A stretch of 64,000 nucleotides of DNA, from the IMG/VR virus record IMGVR_UViG_3300009136_000001, positions 1 to 64,000 of that record; one strand, written 5' to 3'. The position numbers and the translations under genes were made by a program. Source of the DNA: a virus. The notes beneath the pieces were generated by a model. The model was not told the origin of the DNA. It was given only the letters and a program-made list of their open reading frames with translations, and did not search any database. Shown here piece after piece: positions 60,905 through 64,000 of this stretch. Positions within the stretch are counted from its first letter, which is position 1. Every line of letters starts with the position of its first letter.

Positions 60905-62417
60905 CGATGTCCTCATCTGTGAAATCAAATTGGGTCTTCAATCTCGTGAGGAGTTTGGTGAGAGTTTTCTTTCCAACAGCGGGAGCACCTGTGTCTGTAG
61001 TATCAATAGGCTCAAGCCCAAGCATCTCGTACAGAAAATACTGCTTCTGGGGATCGGAGCCAGGGTTAAAGCGAACATGGCTAAAGTCACGTAGGGATTT
61101 GAATTTCTTTTTGAGCTTGTTGTTCTTTTTTCGCTGCTCAATAAGACGGAGGTCAAAGTTGAGCATAGCATAGAGGGGAGAGCGCTGGATAATTTCGAGA
61201 TAATTTTTTAATGCCTCTTCTAATTGGGCTTGAACCGTATCCACCTGTTTTGGGTCGACAGGAAGACCTACTAACATCATTTTGAGTAGTATGCCTATGG
61301 ATGGTTGGAAGAGGTTATTATACAGGACTTGCTGTTTATCTGCGACCATTATCGGCTTAAATTTCTCTAATACGTACAACGTACAGCAGCAGTCAGTCAG
61401 GTTATATTCCAGTAATTCTGATGTAGGAATTTTGGTGATATCTTTGATATCTTCTTGGGCATAATTGCCAGCGAACTCGTATGCATTGGATTTCAAATCC
61501 AGCTTAACCATGCTGGTTGAATTCTTGGAAAGGAACGCCATGATTTGTGTACATTCGACATTTGCAAATGCATCGAGTCCTTTGTGCATGAGATCCATGT
61601 CATACACTCCTCGCATGAAAACTTCATATATTAGTATCTTGCAATCGAAAAGTGCATTATGGAAGTAGAGAATCCCACCATCAGCGCAGTAGTTCTCGAA
61701 AAACCATTGCAACATATCGTAGATGGCGAGCATTTCATTTCGTGAGCGGGAGTGGGTGACATCGATGGCTATGCCGTTGTGTTTGTCCCAGGCAAACGCT
61801 ATGGTACCTATCCCGGCTTCGTTGAAGCGTAATCCATAGGTCTCAATATCACAGGCGAGGTGAGGGTGTTCCCAGAGATAGGTCAAGGCTACGTGGATAT
61901 CTCGAAGAGTTTGTGGTACGGACATACTTTCGATTACTGGTTTGTTGAAGAGGGAATCTTCGAACAGGTAATGACGAGCGAATGAGCTGAGGGATTGGGA
62001 AAGCTGCTCTGACATGTCAGCATTGTGTTTGATAGCCATGTAGTTAATGGACATGTACACTTTGAATTGTTCATAGCCAGGGAAGACGCCCTGCTTGACT
62101 TCTCCGTGCATATTTGTAGTTTTCGTGACCTTCACAATGTACTTATAGTATGAACCGTCAGCGACAATGAGATGCTCTACCCCGGACTTTTCGAGGGTAT
62201 CGAGGCAGTCAGTGAGGTTCTGTTTGGCGACAGCTGCTGGGATACGCTTGGTATATCCGGGTAGAGCGAAGAGGATGATTTCTTCCTTGGGGATTCCTTT
62301 CTGGATGAGTGGCTCCACATAGAATTTGTGTAGCTGTGCACCGTCGAAGTGATCCTCTTTGATGAGGATAGCGATCTTGAAGGTTTGAGCCGTAGAGCTG
62401 TAGATTAGATGTTGCAT
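60897..62417 (-). CDS. DNA polymerase I-type, exonuclease and N-terminal part (split polymerase part 1)
   Basis: A 506-residue protein. Residues 1-165 form an N-terminal extension with no named domain. The 3'-5' exonuclease has Exo I DIE (D190, E192), Exo II HNALFD (253-258) and Exo III YNLTD (Y338, D342). From about 365 it enters the palm and thumb region (GLPVDPKQVDTVQAQL, then FNPGSDPQKQYFLYEMLGL, then GKKTLTKLL) and stops right where an intact PolA would continue to the T/SGRLS motif. Together with the next ORF it equals an 870-residue polymerase. Confidence 0.85.
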   Translation of the reverse strand: MQHLIYSSTAQTFKIAILIKEDHFDGAQLHKFYVEPLIQKGIPKEEIILFALPGYTKRIPAAVAKQNLTDCLDTLEKSGVEHLIVADGSYYKYIVKVTKTTNMHGEVKQGVFPGYEQFKVYMSINYMAIKHNADMSEQLSQSLSSFARHYLFEDSLFNKPVIESMSVPQTLRDIHVALTYLWEHPHLACDIETYGLRFNEAGIGTIAFAWDKHNGIAIDVTHSRSRNEMLAIYDMLQWFFENYCADGGILYFHNALFDCKILIYEVFMRGVYDMDLMHKGLDAFANVECTQIMAFLSKNSTSMVKLDLKSNAYEFAGNYAQEDIKDITKIPTSELLEYNLTDCCCTLYVLEKFKPIMVADKQQVLYNNLFQPSIGILLKMMLVGLPVDPKQVDTVQAQLEEALKNYLEIIQRSPLYAMLNFDLRLIEQRKKNNKLKKKFKSLRDFSHVRFNPGSDPQKQYFLYEMLGLEPIDTTDTGAPAVGKKTLTKLLTRLKTQFDFTDEDIDG

Positions 62418-62737
62418 TAAGCATCCGGTTTGATGGTGTGGTTCATACGACCCATAGCATATTTCGCAGCAGGTAAAAGTGTCAGTTCCATTTCCTTGTC
62501 TGTTGGCTTGACGCGCACATCATCTCCGTAACCTTCCAGTTCTTCTAATCCAGAAGTGGCAAGGATTTTGAAAAGTTTCATACCTTCTTTGTACGGAAGA
62601 ATGTACGTAGTGTATCCGATTTTTACACATACTCGTGGTGTAAGGGCAGCTTGGTTAGCCTTTCGATTAGCCTCTACCAGATCTCTGCCGGTAGTGCACG
62701 GTTGATCCAATTGTGCCAGTGAATTGAGGTTCGCCAT
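62417..62737 (-). CDS. Hypothetical protein upstream of polymerase
   Basis: A 106-residue alpha/beta protein (VCVKIGYTTYILPYKEGMKL) of no known family. The ATG at 62737 overlaps the upstream VWA gene by 71 nt; an earlier in-frame codon at 62788 would overlap further. It is joined to the polymerase gene by a shared stop/start. Context suggests a replication accessory. Confidence 0.55.
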   Translation of the reverse strand: MANLNSLAQLDQPCTTGRDLVEANRKANQAALTPRVCVKIGYTTYILPYKEGMKLFKILATSGLEELEGYGDDVRVKPTDKEMELTLLPAAKYAMGRMNHTIKPDA

Positions 62738-63815
62738 GATTGATCCATAAAATGTTGTAAGGTTTTTTAGTTGTGATGTCGTCTGCATCCTCGATCTCTA
62801 AATCGGTGAAATAGATCAAGAGATCAGGTTTATGTTTATCGCAGTACGCCTCAACAGGCTTGTACGATGTGCCTCCTCCACCAGCCAATTCTAAATCCAA
62901 AATCTTACGATTTGGTTTCACAATATGGATGTTGTGAATGTCGGTATCACAATCTAATACGGTTAATTTTTTAGGGTGGTACTTCCGGCGAAGACTTTCT
63001 ATCTCCGTAAGCATTTCCTTTTGCTGATCGTCTTCGACAGAACAGCTGAGGTCGATTGCTACAACGACATCTCCGAGAGTCCTGGAACGCATAGAGGGTA
63101 GGTAGTAATCGGGAACGAATCGCTTGTTGGGTTTCCTCCAAGTAAATCCACCCTGTACTGATGCGTTGAGGTAACGATCGACAATGCGTTGCCATGGTAG
63201 TATTGGATTCAGCAATTGATCCAAGACACGTAGGACTTCTCCTGGGACTTCACCTGGGAGATTGCCCCCGGACATCTTCTGAATTACAGTGGCTCGGTGA
63301 ACGATCGTCTTCACTGCATCGATATCTTCCTGGGTTGGCTTGTCGCCGGGTTCCCCGTCACCGTCACCGAAGATGATATCAGCGAGAGCGTCGAAGTCAT
63401 CATCAGGTTCGCCTTCGTTAATGAGAATGTCATATACCTGCTCGGTAGACATCCCCCCAAACCGAACGTCATACAGTCCGATGTGAGGCATTGTGAAGCC
63501 CGCTGCGACGAGCATGAAGTTAATCACATAGTCACATGCTTTGTTCCAGATAACAGGGTTACGGTCACCACAGCGTATGTTGTGCATGAATGCAACGTGA
63601 CCTATCTCATGTGCGATCAGAAAGACTCGCATTGCATGAGTCAGAGCCATGAAAAATGAGGTGTTGTATTCGAAGCTGCGGTAGTTTGTCCTTGCTGTCG
63701 GAATGTTATCGTTCCACTTGAACGGGAGTTGTAATCCAATGTGAGCGAAAAAGGGCATCTTGCCCATGATTTCGATCTTGGCAACTCGCATTGCCTGGTC
63801 GGTATGATGTGACAT
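62667..63815 (-). CDS. DUF2201-like protein: HExxH metallopeptidase plus VWA domain
   Basis: A 382-residue protein. The N-terminal part has a zincin motif AHEIGHVAF (H69-E70-x-x-H73), followed by NKACDYVINFML, as in the putative metallopeptidase domain of DUF2201. The C-terminal part is VWA-like with a MIDAS DLSCS (D255, S257, S259). Such proteins usually pair with a MoxR-type AAA ATPase, and N4 encodes an AAA/VWA pair ahead of its DNA polymerase. It may act as a chaperone or remodelling factor. It starts within the stop of the partial upstream gene (TAATG). Confidence 0.7.
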   Translation of the reverse strand: MSHHTDQAMRVAKIEIMGKMPFFAHIGLQLPFKWNDNIPTARTNYRSFEYNTSFFMALTHAMRVFLIAHEIGHVAFMHNIRCGDRNPVIWNKACDYVINFMLVAAGFTMPHIGLYDVRFGGMSTEQVYDILINEGEPDDDFDALADIIFGDGDGEPGDKPTQEDIDAVKTIVHRATVIQKMSGGNLPGEVPGEVLRVLDQLLNPILPWQRIVDRYLNASVQGGFTWRKPNKRFVPDYYLPSMRSRTLGDVVVAIDLSCSVEDDQQKEMLTEIESLRRKYHPKKLTVLDCDTDIHNIHIVKPNRKILDLELAGGGGTSYKPVEAYCDKHKPDLLIYFTDLEIEDADDITTKKPYNILWINHGEPQFTGTIGSTVHYRQRSGRG

Positions 63816-64000
63816 TAGACAAACAATTCAATTGCGTGCTTGGCTTTCCAGGTTTGGATGTGGGGATTGCTGAACATGCCCGGATCTTTGTGGACGATAT
63901 CTTTGATGGTGAATACTTGGAACTCTTCTTGCATCCGTTCCATGTAGGTAACCAGATCCTCTATGTTACTACTATCACCTTTGTTGGCGATGAGTGATCC
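63815..64000 (-). CDS. Partial gene, possibly an AAA ATPase partner
   Basis: The last 61 codons of a gene cut by the window edge; the frame is open from position 64000 to TAA at 63815-63817 and shares a base with the next start. The visible tail (GSLIANKGDSSNIEDLVTYM, ending HAIELFV) shows no ATPase motif, so the MoxR-like identity is only suggested by its place upstream of a VWA protein. Confidence 0.5.
   Translation of the reverse strand, partial: GSLIANKGDSSNIEDLVTYMERMQEEFQVFTIKDIVHKDPGMFSNPHIQTWKAKHAIELFV

Noticed and set aside
60897-60928. Programmed frameshift joining the two polymerase ORFs
   Set aside because: No slippery heptamer was found in the overlap, and the second ORF has its own GAGGA site and ATG. 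A sequencing error remains possible but is not favoured.
1-64000. Search for integrase, repressor, insertion sequences and CRISPR arrays
   Set aside because: No tyrosine or serine recombinase motifs, transposase, or regularly spaced repeats were seen; the layout is that of a lytic phage.

Overview
The window is most of the genome of a lytic, short-tailed (podovirus) phage of the N4 type (Schitoviridae-like), infecting a Gram-negative host. The placement rests on one gene above all. The 3,235-residue protein at 39616-49323 carries the three catalytic motifs of the N4 virion RNA polymerase, with motif A at residue 1564 and motifs B and C at 1653-1666 and 1918-1921. It lies, as gene 50 does in N4, at the convergent end of the late gene block. 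The block order terminase, portal, scaffold, N4-gp56-type capsid, ejection proteins, virion RNAP also fits N4, as does the opposing replication set (PolA-type polymerase, PD-(D/E)XK nuclease, primase-helicase, Sak4-type ATPase, ssDNA-binding protein). The two transcription enzymes RNAP1/RNAP2 and the early genes expected for this group are not seen and probably lie beyond the right edge. Family assignments are from motif reading and memory of the families; no database search was possible.

Left and middle part (1-49323, all + strand, late genes): a short regulatory leader with an imperfect palindrome; packaging genes (195-2904); a head-tail adaptor (2950-3576); an array of six adhesin/fibre-like proteins (3576-14296) with BNR propellers, repeated Mtd-like N-termini, an S74 self-cleaving chaperone and a glycine-rich tip; an enzyme patch (14293-17221) with a SPOUT-like protein, an amidoligase and an HTH-metallophosphoesterase; a lysis cassette (about 18053-19986) with an M15 endolysin, holin candidate and overlapping spanin pair; a second SPOUT-like gene; a run of beta-rich structural proteins (20698-27566); then portal, scaffold and capsid with a strong terminator; ejection-type proteins; and the giant virion RNAP.

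Right part (49318-64000, all - strand): a four-tRNA cluster (His, Met, Asn, Ile) with a pseudoknot-like element upstream of it; about twenty small, tightly overlapped genes, two of them tandem single-pass membrane micropeptides; a sulfotransferase-like protein; a dATP/dGTP pyrophosphohydrolase-like protein; a RuvC-like resolvase; and the replication module. The PolA-type DNA polymerase is split into an exonuclease-bearing ORF and a polymerase ORF that overlap by 8 nt. The window ends inside a gene upstream of a HExxH/VWA protein.

Most neighbours overlap by ATGA or TAATG, so translation is heavily coupled. A plausible logic is that injected virion RNAP transcribes early genes outside the window, replication genes follow on the - strand, and host sigma70 RNAP reads the + strand late block, as in N4. 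No integrase, repressor, insertion sequence or CRISPR array was seen.
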